Notes under the pieces: model-generated
The model's input: only the letters and a program-made list of their open reading frames with translations
The model's database searches: none
What the model was told of the DNA's origin: nothing
Position numbers and translations under genes: made by a program
Assembly (NCBI RefSeq): GCF_000964005.1
Contig: NZ_JXYP01000014.1
Span: 310,001 to 374,000, forward strand
Direction of reading: 5' to 3'
Source: Williamsia herbipolensis
GTDB taxonomy: Bacteria > Actinomycetota > Actinomycetes > Mycobacteriales > Mycobacteriaceae
Length of the DNA: 64,000 nucleotides
Shown here: piece by piece, positions 16,408 to 24,979 of the stretch
Numbering within the stretch: position 1 is the stretch's first letter
How the letters are laid out: every line of letters begins with the position of its first letter

Positions 16408-17811
16408 CTACCGCGCGAGGGCCAGCGACGGTGTGGGCCGCAGGGTGAGCGAACGGATCACACACGGTCCGGTGGGCGCGGCCGCCGCGGTCAGGGCGCC
16501 GCTGAGCTCGCCGGCGAGCCCGATCGGACCGCACCGCGTACCGAGGGCGTCGACACCCACACCGGTGACCTCGACGGTGGTCGGGCCGGTCGGGGTGATC
16601 GTCCAGGGGAGCGCCGCGGTTCGGGCGATGGCGCAGAGCGGGTTCTGTCCGCTCAGCACGGCCTTGCCGACCGTCGCCGACGTGCCGTCGGGGGCGACCG
16701 TGACCGTGAGGTCGACGGTGCAGGACACCGGTCCGGCCGGCGAGGTCACCGCGATCGTGGCCGGGACATCGAAGGCGGCCTTCGCCAGGCGCAGGCGTGC
16801 GGTCGGTGCCGGTGGTGTCGCGCCGGGTGCGCCGGGCGTCGGGGAGGCGCCGGGCGCTCCCGACGGCGCCGGTGGCGCGCCGGGTGCACCGGGTGTCGGC
16901 GCGGCGCTGGTCGCGGGTCGCTTGACCTCCAGGACCGATGCGGTCGGCACCGCGCCCGTCGCGTAGGCCAGAGCCCAGGTCAGGACGTTCGAGACGTACT
17001 CGAGGGAGTTGTTGTAGCGGAGTACGGCGGCGACGCGGTGCTGCGGGCTCATGATGTCGCTGACCCCGGCGCACAGGTACCGACCCGCGGAGTAGGTGGC
17101 GTCGAAGATGTTGTTCGGGTCGGCCCGGCCGTCGCCGTTGCCGTCGGATCCCCAGGCCGCCCAGGTACTGGGGATGAACTGCATCGGACCCATGGCGCGA
17201 TCGTGGACCGGATCGCCGTCGATGGCTCCGCGGTCGGTGTCGGTGATGACCGCGTTGCCCGCGAGACTGCCGTCGAGCACCGGACCGGCGATGGGGTTGA
17301 TCGTGGTGCCCGAGGCGTCGACCGATCCGTCGCCGGCGTGCCCGGACTCGATGCGGCCGATGCCGGCCAGGAGGAACCACGGCAGCTTGCACACGGGGTT
17401 CTCGACGCCGACGCGGTCGGCGGCGAGCTTGTAGGCGCGCAGCATGATCCCCGGGATCCCCAGGGGGCCCGAGGGCAGTGCGGGGGCGAGGGTGCGCACG
17501 CCGGCTGTGACCACACCCACCCCCGTGACGGTCGCGGGTGCGGCGGGCGGGGCGAAGCCCAGCGTGCGGGGGGCGGAGTCGACGATCACCGCGGCGGGGG
17601 TGACCTCGGCGGCGGCAAGGGACGACGCCGGTTGACGCTGCGCACTCGAGGTCGCGGCCCCGAGGACGAAGACGCCGACCAGCAGTGTCGCGACCCCCAT
17701 CGGGACGTAGCGGCCGGCGTTCATGGAGGGCCGCCCGGAAAGTCCCCCTCGACCGGATTCACGGGCACGTTGTCGCGCCAGGGCCGCGTCGATGACACCT
17801 CGGGACTGCAC
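16408..17811 (-). CDS. Secreted or anchored lytic transglycosylase (SLT/MltB-like)
   Basis: Up to 467 aa. A hydrophobic segment (VPMGVATLLVGVFVLGAATSS) serves as signal or anchor. The SLT-type catalytic domain spans about residues 130-290: GIGRIESGH holds the likely catalytic Glu, then the MGPMQFIPSTWAAWG motif and the YNNSLEYVSNVL region. It would cleave peptidoglycan glycan strands to 1,6-anhydro ends. A Gly-Ala-Pro linker of about 40 residues joins a C-terminal domain of roughly 120 residues that I do not recognise. GTG 17811 has a poor ribosome site; ATG 17724, just before the hydrophobic segment, is an alternative. Position matches Rv1230c. Confidence 0.85.
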   Translation of the reverse strand: MQSRGVIDAALARQRARESGRGGLSGRPSMNAGRYVPMGVATLLVGVFVLGAATSSAQRQPASSLAAAEVTPAAVIVDSAPRTLGFAPPAAPATVTGVGVVTAGVRTLAPALPSGPLGIPGIMLRAYKLAADRVGVENPVCKLPWFLLAGIGRIESGHAGDGSVDASGTTINPIAGPVLDGSLAGNAVITDTDRGAIDGDPVHDRAMGPMQFIPSTWAAWGSDGNGDGRADPNNIFDATYSAGRYLCAGVSDIMSPQHRVAAVLRYNNSLEYVSNVLTWALAYATGAVPTASVLEVKRPATSAAPTPGAPGAPPAPSGAPGASPTPGAPGATPPAPTARLRLAKAAFDVPATIAVTSPAGPVSCTVDLTVTVAPDGTSATVGKAVLSGQNPLCAIARTAALPWTITPTGPTTVEVTGVGVDALGTRCGPIGLAGELSGALTAAAAPTGPCVIRSLTLRPTPSLALAR

Positions 17812-17881
17812 AGGGGCACCGCTTTCTCACACACGAGTTCGCCGACGGGACAGTCGACTTCGACGGTGGCGTGTCGATCGC

Positions 17882-17911
17882 GCCCGGTCGGTACCGTCCC
17901 CCGGACCGGGC
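17882..17911 (-). promoter_or_regulatory. Leader hairpin upstream of the transglycosylase gene
   Basis: GCCCGGTC and GACCGGGC form a perfect 8-bp stem with a 14-base loop, 71-100 bases before the GTG start. It may be a 5'-UTR structure of the transglycosylase gene or the terminator of the DUF1003 operon, which ends at 17957 on the same strand. Confidence 0.45.
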
Positions 17912-17956
17912 TGTGATCCACGATACATATGGGACGAGCGTGCGGGAGGCGAACGG

Positions 17957-18499
17957 TCAGGTACGCGGTCCCCGGCGGTGATCGGTGTCGGAGGCGTCGG
18001 CGTTCTCGGGGTCGCGGAGCGCCACGCGGAGCTCGGTCAGCAGGTCGTCGAGTTCACGTCGCAGGTAGTCGCGGGTCACGGTGTCGCCGACGGCGAGGCG
18101 CACCGCGGCGAGCTCGCGGGCGAGGAACTCGGTGTCGGCCTTGGTCTGTTCCGCGCGCATCCGGTCCTCCTCGAGGGCCACCCGGTCGCGGTTCTCCTGA
18201 CGGTTCTGGGCCAACAGGATCAACGGTGCCGCGTAGGCGGCCTGGGTCGAGAACGCGAGGTTGAGCAGGATGAACGGGTAGGGATCCCACTGGATGCTCA
18301 GCGCAACCATGTTCAGTGCGATCCACACGATGACCACGACGGTCTGGATGGCGAGGTAGCGGCCGGTGCCGAGGAATCGAGCGAGTCGTTCGCTGTACAC
18401 ACCGACGATGTCGGCGTCGAGATGGAACGGCAGACGGCGCCGACCCTTCGTCGGGGTGTCGAGGCGGCGTCCGCCCCGTGCGGAGGAGTCGGGGCTCAC
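17957..18499 (-). CDS. DUF1003 membrane protein
   Basis: 180 aa with two adjacent membrane helices in the middle (TVVVIVWIALNMVAL and FILLNLAFSTQAAYAAPLILLA, about residues 60-110), then NRQENRDRVALEEDR and a charged helical C-terminus, the DUF1003 layout. The function of the family is unknown. GTG 18499 overlaps the stop of the upstream MgtE-N/CBS gene (GTGA), so the two are translationally coupled, as in Rv1232c-Rv1231c, and a shared complex is likely. The C-terminal part looks like a coiled coil. Confidence 0.88.
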   Translation of the reverse strand: MSPDSSARGGRRLDTPTKGRRRLPFHLDADIVGVYSERLARFLGTGRYLAIQTVVVIVWIALNMVALSIQWDPYPFILLNLAFSTQAAYAAPLILLAQNRQENRDRVALEEDRMRAEQTKADTEFLARELAAVRLAVGDTVTRDYLRRELDDLLTELRVALRDPENADASDTDHRRGPRT

Positions 18500-19812
18500 G
18501 ACAGGCCTCCCCGCACCCTCGACCGGCCCGCGGCGACGGTGTCGTCGTCGGGTTCGTTCTCACGCCAGTCCTCGGGCAGCAGATGGTCGAGGAGGTCGTC
18601 GACGGTGACCGCACCGAGGAGGTGCCCCTCGGCGTCGACGACCGGTCCGCACACGAGGTTGTAGGTGGCGAAGTAGCGGGTCACCGCCTCGAGCGAGTCC
18701 TCGGGACCCAGTCGTGCGAGGTCGGTGTCGAGGATGCCGCCGACGAGGTCGGCCGGCGGTTCGCGCAGCAGCGCCTGCAGGTGCACGCACCCGAGGTACT
18801 TCCCGGTCGGCGTGGCCGTCGGCGGGCGGACCACGAAGGTCAGGCTCGCCGACGCCGGGGTGAGGTCGGGGTTGCGTGCACGGGCCAGCGCCTCGGCGAT
18901 GGTCGTGCTGGCCGTCACGATGAGCGGCTCGGGTGTCATGAGGCCACCGGCGGTGTCGGGGGAGTGCGACAGCAGCCGTCGCACCGGCGCCGATTCCTCG
19001 GGGTCCATCCGCTGCAGGAGGGCCTCGGCCTCGGTGTCGGGCAGCTCACCGAGGAGGTCGGCGGCATCGTCGGGATCCATCGCCTCGAGGACGTCGGCGG
19101 CCCGGTCGACCTCCATCCGGCCGATCAGTTCGGTCTGGTCGTCGACGGGGAGCTCCTGGATCACGTCGGCGAGGCGTTCGTCGTCGAGGGCCCCGGCGAT
19201 CTCCTGGCGGCGTTTGGAGGGCAGCTCCCGCAGGGCGTTGGCGACGTCGGCCGCGCGCATCCCCTCGAACTGCGAGAGTGCCTGCGTCACACCCTGTCCG
19301 GGCTGCTCGAGGCTGCTGTGGGTGAGACCGCGCACCGACGACCAGCCCACCACGTGGGTCTCGCCGCGTCGGCCGAGTCCCGAGCGGGTGCCGCGCAGCG
19401 CGACCCGGGAGATCACCCAGTCGCGGGTGCGGTTGCGCTCGATGCCCAGGTCGACCACGTGCATGTCGGCGCCGGCGAGCTCGGGGAGATCGGGGTCGAC
19501 GACCTGCACGCGACTGTCGAGGATCTGCCCTATCGCCAGCGACTCACCGGGACGCAGGTTCAGCCGCCGCATGCTCACGGTGCCGGTGTTGAGGTTCACC
19601 GACGTCGGTTCGATGCTGGTCACCCGCAGCATGGGCACGAAGATGCGTCGCCGGGTGCTGAGTTCGACCGCCAGACCGAGTGCCCGCGGTGGGGCCGAGT
19701 CGAAGCGCAGCGACAGGACGAGATCGCGTACCCGACCTATCGACTCGCCGTCGGGACCCAAGACCGCGAGGCCCGCGAGCCTGGCCACGAACACCTTGCT
19801 CACTGCTGCCAT
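18496..19812 (-). CDS. PRC-barrel / MgtE-N / CBS protein without a channel domain
   Basis: 438 aa. The order is an N-terminal PRC-barrel-like region (VFVARLAGLAVLGPDGESIG, residues 5-105), an MgtE intracellular N domain of repeated acidic helices (LRELPSKRRQEI, DPDDAADLLGELP), and a CBS pair (MTPEPLIVTASTTIAEAL to AVTVDDLLDHLLP). MgtE transporters use the N and CBS domains as a Mg2+ sensor, but the five-helix channel is absent, so this is a soluble sensor, probably acting on the coupled DUF1003 protein. ATG 19812 is preceded by a TACCCT box and no ribosome site. Matches Rv1232c. Confidence 0.88.
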   Translation of the reverse strand: MAAVSKVFVARLAGLAVLGPDGESIGRVRDLVLSLRFDSAPPRALGLAVELSTRRRIFVPMLRVTSIEPTSVNLNTGTVSMRRLNLRPGESLAIGQILDSRVQVVDPDLPELAGADMHVVDLGIERNRTRDWVISRVALRGTRSGLGRRGETHVVGWSSVRGLTHSSLEQPGQGVTQALSQFEGMRAADVANALRELPSKRRQEIAGALDDERLADVIQELPVDDQTELIGRMEVDRAADVLEAMDPDDAADLLGELPDTEAEALLQRMDPEESAPVRRLLSHSPDTAGGLMTPEPLIVTASTTIAEALARARNPDLTPASASLTFVVRPPTATPTGKYLGCVHLQALLREPPADLVGGILDTDLARLGPEDSLEAVTRYFATYNLVCGPVVDAEGHLLGAVTVDDLLDHLLPEDWRENEPDDDTVAAGRSRVRGGLS

Positions 19813-19819
19813 GGCTGAC

Positions 19820-19825
19820 AGGGTA
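19820..19825 (-). promoter_or_regulatory. -10 element TACCCT of the MgtE-N/CBS-DUF1003 operon
   Basis: Read leftward, TACCCT is 7 bases before ATG 19812; a leaderless start is inferred. Confidence 0.45.
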
Positions 19826-19953
19826 GTGCGAGCCCTCGGCTGATCGACGTGGTGTGTCGATGACGACACCCGCGCGGACCGTGATGCCGGAATAGCGACC
19901 GCGATGCCGGGATCTCCGCAGACCGTGGCGTCGTCGACGTGACGGGAGACGCG

Positions 19954-20922
19954 ATGGATCGGGTGGACCCCCGAGGCGTGTTGCGCCGATCGGTCCTGGC
20001 GGTGCCGGGCAGTTCGGCGGCCATGCTCACCAAGGCGCGGGCGCTGTCGGCCGACGAGGTGTTCTGCGATCTCGAGGACGCCGTGGCCCCCGACGCGAAG
20101 GTCGCCGCCCGGGCCGCGGTCGTCGACGCCCTCAACGCCGACGACTGGCGATGCGCGCGACGGGCCGTGCGGGTCAACGCGTGGTCGACGCCGTGGACCC
20201 ATGCCGACGTGATCGACGTCGTCGCCGGGGCGGGCGCCCGCCTCCACTCCGTCGTGCTGCCGAAGGTCGGTCGGGGTGCCGACGTGATCGCACTGGACCT
20301 CCTCCTCACCCAGCTCGAACGGATCCACGACCTCCCGGTGGGCGCCATCGGCATCCAGGCCCAGATCGAGGACGCCGGGGCGCTGCGTCGGATCGACGAG
20401 ATCGCCTCCGCCAGTGCGCGTCTCGAAGCGCTGGTGCTCGGCCCGGCGGACATGGCCGCGAGCCTGGGCATGCGCACCCTCACCACCGGTGAACAGCCGC
20501 AGGGGTACGACCTCGGCGACGCCCACCACCATGTGCTGATGAGTGTGCTGGTGGCGGCCCGCGCGCACGGGCTCGCCGCCGTCGACGGACCGTATCTGGC
20601 CTTCGACGCACCGGATCGACTGCGCGCCATCGCCTCTGCTGCCGCAGCGCTCGGTTACGACGGCAAGTGGGTCATCCACCCGTCGCAGATCGCCGTCGTC
20701 AACGAGGTCTTCACACCCCGCCAGGCCGACTACGACGCGGCCGAGGACCTGCTCGACGCCTACGCCACGGCGACGTCGACGGCGGGCGGAGCCCGCGGCG
20801 CGGTGCGGCACCGCGGTGAGATGATCGACGAGGCGAGTGCGGCGATGGCGACCGCGCTCGCACGCACCGGACGCGCCGCGGGTCTCACCCGGACGCCGCC
20901 GGGCGACGACCGCACCACCTGA
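19954..20922 (+). CDS. HpcH/HpaI-family CoA-ester lyase (CitE-like)
   Basis: 322 aa TIM-barrel aldolase related to citrate lyase beta subunit and malyl-CoA lyases. Visible features are RRSVLAVPGSS at the N-terminus, VFCDLEDAVAP (substrate/metal acid residues), VRVNAWSTPW (Arg that binds the carboxylate), AQIEDAGAL (metal Glu and Asp) and KWVIHPSQ near the C-terminus. No CitF or CitD partner is nearby, so it is one of the stand-alone actinobacterial CitE-like enzymes that cleave or form malyl/methylmalyl-type CoA esters. ATG 19954 with CGGGAG 6 bases before it; GTG 19939 is a weaker option. It is divergent from the MgtE-N operon. Confidence 0.88.
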   Translation: MDRVDPRGVLRRSVLAVPGSSAAMLTKARALSADEVFCDLEDAVAPDAKVAARAAVVDALNADDWRCARRAVRVNAWSTPWTHADVIDVVAGAGARLHSVVLPKVGRGADVIALDLLLTQLERIHDLPVGAIGIQAQIEDAGALRRIDEIASASARLEALVLGPADMAASLGMRTLTTGEQPQGYDLGDAHHHVLMSVLVAARAHGLAAVDGPYLAFDAPDRLRAIASAAAALGYDGKWVIHPSQIAVVNEVFTPRQADYDAAEDLLDAYATATSTAGGARGAVRHRGEMIDEASAAMATALARTGRAAGLTRTPPGDDRTT

Positions 20923-20927
20923 GCACG

Positions 20928-20959
20928 ACAGCGACCGAGAACCACAGCGACCGCGAACC
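20928..20959 (+). repeat. 16-bp tandem repeat before the Rv1234-like gene
   Basis: ACAGCGACCGAGAACC (20928-20943) and ACAGCGACCGCGAACC (20944-20959) differ at one base, and a weaker third copy follows. The repeat lies between the CitE-like stop and the next start codon, in the probable 5' leader. Confidence 0.7.
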
Positions 20960-20993
20960 ACCATCGACCGAGCGCGACGACGAAGGGCACGAC

Positions 20994-21485
20994 ATGACCA
21001 ACCCGATCCGACCCGGAGGACGCGAGGCCCCGGGGCTGCCCACACCCCCGTCGGGCTGGCCCATCGGTTCCTACCGCACCTACGCCGAGGCGCAGAAGGC
21101 CGTCGACTACCTCTCCGACGCCGAGTTCCCGGTGCAGGACGTGACGATCGTCGGAGTCGATCTCATGCAGGTCGAGCGCGTGCTCGGTCGACTCACCTGG
21201 GGCAAGGTCATCGGTGGCGGTGTCGCCTCGGGCGCGTGGCTCGGCCTGTTCTTCGGTCTGCTGCTGAGCCTGGTCGTCACCGGCAGCATCGTGGTGCCCA
21301 TCGCCTTCGGCATCATCGGCGGCATCGTGTTCGGCGTCATCTCGACGTCCATCCCGTATGCGGCCACGCGTGGCACCCGCGACTTCGCCTCCACGATGCA
21401 GCTCGTGGCAGGTCGTTATGACGTGATCTGCGATCCCAAGAGCGCCCCGCAGGCGCGCGATCTGTTGGCCCGTACCACCATCTGA
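20994..21485 (+). CDS. Small membrane protein with general-stress-protein-17M-like domain
   Basis: 163 aa. The N-terminal soluble part (SYRTYAEAQKAVDYLSDAEFPVQDVTIVG) resembles the GSP17M/YflT-type domain. Two helices follow (GGGVASGAWLGLFFGLLLSL and VVPIAFGIIGGIVFGVIST), with a glycine-rich hairpin, and a short C-terminus ending in QARDLLARTTI. It corresponds to Rv1234, which stands before lpqY in mycobacteria. Function is unknown. ATG 20994 is preceded by GAAGGG. A tandem 16-bp repeat lies in its leader, and a TGCCCG/CGGGCA mini-hairpin follows its stop. Confidence 0.85.
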   Translation: MTNPIRPGGREAPGLPTPPSGWPIGSYRTYAEAQKAVDYLSDAEFPVQDVTIVGVDLMQVERVLGRLTWGKVIGGGVASGAWLGLFFGLLLSLVVTGSIVVPIAFGIIGGIVFGVISTSIPYAATRGTRDFASTMQLVAGRYDVICDPKSAPQARDLLARTTI

Positions 21486-21567
21486 GGTCCGAATGTGCCC
21501 GTTCGGGCATCTGATGGGACCCGCGGCGTCGATTCCGACACGAGTTGGCACGTTCATGCCGAATGTG

Positions 21568-21595
21568 TTGCGCGTCACGAATTGCCACCTATAAC
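21568..21595 (+). promoter_or_regulatory. Promoter of lpqY-sugABC
   Basis: TTGCGC (21568-21573), 16 bases, TATAAC (21590-21595) is a good housekeeping-type promoter, in one of the most A+T-rich stretches of the window. It gives a leader of about 60 bases to the lpqY GTG. Confidence 0.6.
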
Positions 21596-21664
21596 GTATC
21601 GCCTCAGGCATTCGAAGGTGCACGCCGAGGTCGACGCGTGCGCTCCGGTCGCAAGGAGGCGTAC

Positions 21665-23134
21665 GTGGCGGGCAAGGGACACACCAGCGGGAGCGGTAGG
21701 CGGGCGAGACTCGCCGTCGCCGCTCTCGCGGCCGCAGCGGTCGTGCTGCCGGCGGTGAGCGCGTGCGGATCCGGGTACACAGCCCGGACGCTCAACGCGT
21801 ACGCACCGGCCGACGGTGCCTCGTTCATCGAGCAGGTCGGCAAGAAATGCAGTGCCGCATCGAACGGCGAGTACAACATCGTCACCCACGCGCTGCCCAA
21901 GGCCGCCGACGACCAGCGGCTGCAGCTGGCGCGACGGCTCGCGGGCAACGACGCCGGACTCGACCTCATGGGCATGGACGTCGTGTGGACCGCCGAGTTC
22001 GCCGACGCCGGTTGGCTCGAACCCGTTCCCCAGGATCTGGTCTCCGACATCAGCTCGCAGTCGCTGCCCGGCCCGTTGGAGACCGCGGAGTGGAAGACCA
22101 AGTCCGACAACGCCAAGCGGCTCTACGCGATCCCGACGTGGACCAACACGCAGCTGCTCTGGTTCCGCCCGGACATCCTCAAGCAGTACCTGGGGTCGAC
22201 GAAGGCACCCTCGACGTGGGACGAGGTCCTCGCGGCGAACGAGAAGATCCGCACGGCCTGGAAGGGCCCCGGCGCGGCACCGAGTTACATCGAGGTCCAG
22301 GGCGCGCAGTACGAGGGACTCATGGTGTGGTTCAACACACTTCTCACCAGCGCGGGCGGTTCGGTGGTCGACGCCAACGATCCGACCAAGATCACGCTGA
22401 ACGACACCCCGGCACACCGCGCCGCCACCGAGAAGGCGCTCGAGATCATGCGTTCGGTCGCCCGCGCCCCCGGTGCCGACCCGTCGCTGAGCAACAACAA
22501 GGAGAACGAGGGACGCCTCGCCATGGAGAACGGCCTGGCGACCTTCCAGATCAACTACCCCTTCGTGTTCCCCAGCATGCGGTCGAACGCCGCATCCGGT
22601 GACGTCGCGTTCTTCCCCGAGATGAAGAAGTACGCCAACCTCTACGCCGATCCCGACAACCCGCCGAAGGACTCCGAGCTCGGACCGGTGAACCAACTGG
22701 TGCGCACCCGATTCGACTTCGCGCGCTACCCCGGTGTGACCTCCGGCAGTCCGGCGAAGGTCACCGTGGGTGGGGTGAACCTCGCCGTCGCGAGCACCTC
22801 GAAGCAGAAGTCGTTGGCGTTCAAGGCGGCTGCGTGTCTGACGAACTCCGACGCGCAGAAGGTCTACTCGATCAGTGGCGGCACACCCCCCACGATCGCG
22901 TCGATCTACGACGATCCCGACTTCAAGCAGACCTACCCGATGGGCGACGACATCAAGGCCCAGCTCGAGTCGAACGCGTCGTCGAACCGACCGGCATCGC
23001 CGGTCTACCAGGCGATCTCGACGCTGCTCGTCGCGAAGCTCAGCCCTCCGGGTGGACTCGATCCGAAGAGCGGTGTGGATGTGCTGGCCGACCAGGTCCG
23101 CAAGGCAATCGACGGTAAGGGACTGATTCCATGA
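21665..23134 (+). CDS. lpqY: LpqY, trehalose-binding lipoprotein
   Basis: 489 aa extracytoplasmic solute-binding protein. The signal peptide (RARLAVAALAAAAVVLPAVSAC) ends in a lipobox, so Cys is acylated and anchors it outside the membrane. The rest is a two-lobed maltose-binding-type fold (KKCSAASNGEYNIV, DLMGMDVVWTAEFADAGWL). It captures trehalose released when mycolates move from trehalose monomycolate to the wall, returning it through SugABC. GTG 21665 has a strong AAGGAGG; the frame is open further upstream but without such a site. Its stop overlaps the sugA ATG (ATGA). Confidence 0.95.
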   Translation: MAGKGHTSGSGRRARLAVAALAAAAVVLPAVSACGSGYTARTLNAYAPADGASFIEQVGKKCSAASNGEYNIVTHALPKAADDQRLQLARRLAGNDAGLDLMGMDVVWTAEFADAGWLEPVPQDLVSDISSQSLPGPLETAEWKTKSDNAKRLYAIPTWTNTQLLWFRPDILKQYLGSTKAPSTWDEVLAANEKIRTAWKGPGAAPSYIEVQGAQYEGLMVWFNTLLTSAGGSVVDANDPTKITLNDTPAHRAATEKALEIMRSVARAPGADPSLSNNKENEGRLAMENGLATFQINYPFVFPSMRSNAASGDVAFFPEMKKYANLYADPDNPPKDSELGPVNQLVRTRFDFARYPGVTSGSPAKVTVGGVNLAVASTSKQKSLAFKAAACLTNSDAQKVYSISGGTPPTIASIYDDPDFKQTYPMGDDIKAQLESNASSNRPASPVYQAISTLLVAKLSPPGGLDPKSGVDVLADQVRKAIDGKGLIP

Positions 23135-24138
23135 CAGCGGCGGATGGGGGCCTCTCACAGCCCCGGGGACGTCACGCGCGCAGCGAGGCCGACCGGCCCG
23201 TGCCCACGACCGTGGCGCGCACGAAGACCGCCGGCGCGCCGCCCACGGCGAAGAACGTCAGTGACGGCAAGAAGGCCGATCGGCGCCTCGGGCTGCTGCT
23301 GATCGCGCCGGCCGCGATCGTGATGCTGGTCGTCACGGGGTACCCGATCGTGTACTCGGTGTACCTCAGCCTGTTCAAGGCGAGCCTGTCGGCGCCGGGC
23401 AAGAGCGAGTTCGTCTGGTTCACCAATTACGTGACCGCGCTCAGCGACAGCTACTGGTGGACCGCGTTCGGGATCACCCTGGGCATCACCGTGGTCTCGG
23501 TCGCCATCGAGTTCGTGCTGGGCCTGGCGATCGCACTCGTCATGCACCGCACCATCTTCGGCAAGGGACTCGTCCGCACGGTCGTGCTCATCCCATACGG
23601 CATCGTCACCGTCGCCGCCGCGTTCTCGTGGTACTACGCGTGGACGCCGGAGACGGGCTACCTGGCGAACCTGCTGCCCGCCGGGTCGGCTCCGCTGACC
23701 CACCAGCTGCCGTCGCTGGCGGTGATCGTCCTCGCCGAGGTGTGGAAGACGACACCGTTCATGGCGCTGCTGTTGCTGGCCGGTCTCGCGCTCGTCCCCG
23801 ACGACCTGCTCAAGGCGGCCCAGGTCGACGGGGCGGGGGCGTGGACGCGGTTGATCCGCATCACGATCCCGCTGATGAAGCCGGCCATCCTGGTCGCGCT
23901 GCTGTTCCGCACCCTCGACGCGTTCCGGATCTTCGACAACATTTACGTGCTGACGAAGGGCGCGAACACCACCTACTCGGTGTCCGTCCTGGGATACGAC
24001 AACCTGTTCAAGGCGTTCAATCTCGGTGTCGGCTCGGCGATCAGCGTGCTGATCTTCCTGGCCGTCGCGATCATCGCCGCACTGTTCATCAAGGGATTCG
24101 GTGCGTCAGCGCCCGGATCCGACAACGAGGGGCGGTAG
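23131..24138 (+). CDS. sugA: SugA, trehalose ABC transporter permease
   Basis: 335 aa. After a 50-residue charged cytosolic N-terminus there are six predicted membrane helices, beginning [20 protein letters not shown]. The EAA coupling loop that contacts SugC is [26 protein letters not shown], about residue 225. It pairs with SugB to form the channel of the LpqY-SugABC importer. The ATG overlaps the lpqY stop by 4 bases, giving tight coupling. The N-terminal extension is longer than in most MalF-type permeases. Confidence 0.95.
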   Translation: MTAADGGLSQPRGRHARSEADRPVPTTVARTKTAGAPPTAKNVSDGKKADRRLGLLLIAPAAIVMLVVTGYPIVYSVYLSLFKASLSAPGKSEFVWFTNYVTALSDSYWWTAFGITLGITVVSVAIEFVLGLAIALVMHRTIFGKGLVRTVVLIPYGIVTVAAAFSWYYAWTPETGYLANLLPAGSAPLTHQLPSLAVIVLAEVWKTTPFMALLLLAGLALVPDDLLKAAQVDGAGAWTRLIRITIPLMKPAILVALLFRTLDAFRIFDNIYVLTKGANTTYSVSVLGYDNLFKAFNLGVGSAISVLIFLAVAIIAALFIKGFGASAPGSDNEGR

Positions 24139-24146
24139 CGCCGGAC

Positions 24147-24977
24147 ATGAATCAGACGGTGGGAAAAAAGGTCGGCTGGTCCGTCATCAATCTGCTGGTC
24201 GTTCTCTACGCCCTCATCCCGGTGCTGTGGATCGTCAGCCTCTCGTTCAAGCCCCCGGGCTCGGTCACCGACGGCAGCTTCATCCCGAAGAAGTGGACGT
24301 TCGACAACTACAGCGGCATCTTCGACACGAACGACTTCACGAGTGCGCTCATCAACTCGATCGGCATCGGTCTCATCACCACGGTGATCGCGGTGGTGCT
24401 CGGGACCGTCGCGGCGTATGCGGTTGCGCGCCTGGACTTCCCGGGTAAGAAGGTGTTCATCGGTGCGGCGTTGCTCATCGCCATGTTCCCGCAGATCTCG
24501 CTGGTGACACCGCTGTTCAACATCGAGCGCAAGATCGGGCTGTTCGACACCTGGCCCGGCCTGATCCTGCCGTACATCACCTTCGCGCTGCCGTTGGCGA
24601 TCTACACGCTCTCGGCGTTCTTCCGCGAGATCCCATGGGAGCTCGAGAAGGCGGCCAAGATGGACGGCGCCACCCCGGCACAGGCCTTCCGCAAGGTGAT
24701 CGCCCCGCTGGCCGCACCCGGCATCGTCACCGCGGCGATCCTGGTGTTCATCTTCGCCTGGAACGACCTGCTCCTGGCGATCTCGTTGACCTCGACCAAC
24801 AACTCGATCACCGCGCCGGTGGCCATCTCGAACTTCACCGGTAGCTCGCAGTTCGAGGAGCCGACCGGGTCGATCGCGGCGGCCGCCGTGGTGATCACCA
24901 TTCCGATCATCGTCTTCGTACTGTTCTTCCAACGTCGTATCGTTGCCGGCCTGACCTCCGGCGCTGTGAAGGGATAA
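24147..24977 (+). CDS. sugB: SugB, trehalose ABC transporter permease
   Basis: 276 aa MalG-type permease with six predicted helices ([21 protein letters not shown] first). The EAA loop is [21 protein letters not shown], with the conserved Gly, about residue 170. It forms a heterodimeric channel with SugA. It begins 8 bases after sugA and ends 2 bases before sugC, so the operon is continuous. GAGGGGCGG lies about 10 bases before ATG 24147. Confidence 0.95.
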   Translation: MNQTVGKKVGWSVINLLVVLYALIPVLWIVSLSFKPPGSVTDGSFIPKKWTFDNYSGIFDTNDFTSALINSIGIGLITTVIAVVLGTVAAYAVARLDFPGKKVFIGAALLIAMFPQISLVTPLFNIERKIGLFDTWPGLILPYITFALPLAIYTLSAFFREIPWELEKAAKMDGATPAQAFRKVIAPLAAPGIVTAAILVFIFAWNDLLLAISLTSTNNSITAPVAISNFTGSSQFEEPTGSIAAAAVVITIPIIVFVLFFQRRIVAGLTSGAVKG

Positions 24978-24979
24978 CC

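Noticed and set aside
16408-17811. Collagen-like or PE-type surface protein because of the Gly-Ala-Pro run
   Set aside because: The SLT catalytic motifs make it a transglycosylase; the run is only a linker.
17812-17956. Possible cyclic-di-AMP (ydaO-type) riboswitch upstream of the transglycosylase gene
   Set aside because: Cell-wall hydrolase genes in actinobacteria often carry one, but the conserved core sequence blocks are absent; only a simple hairpin is present.
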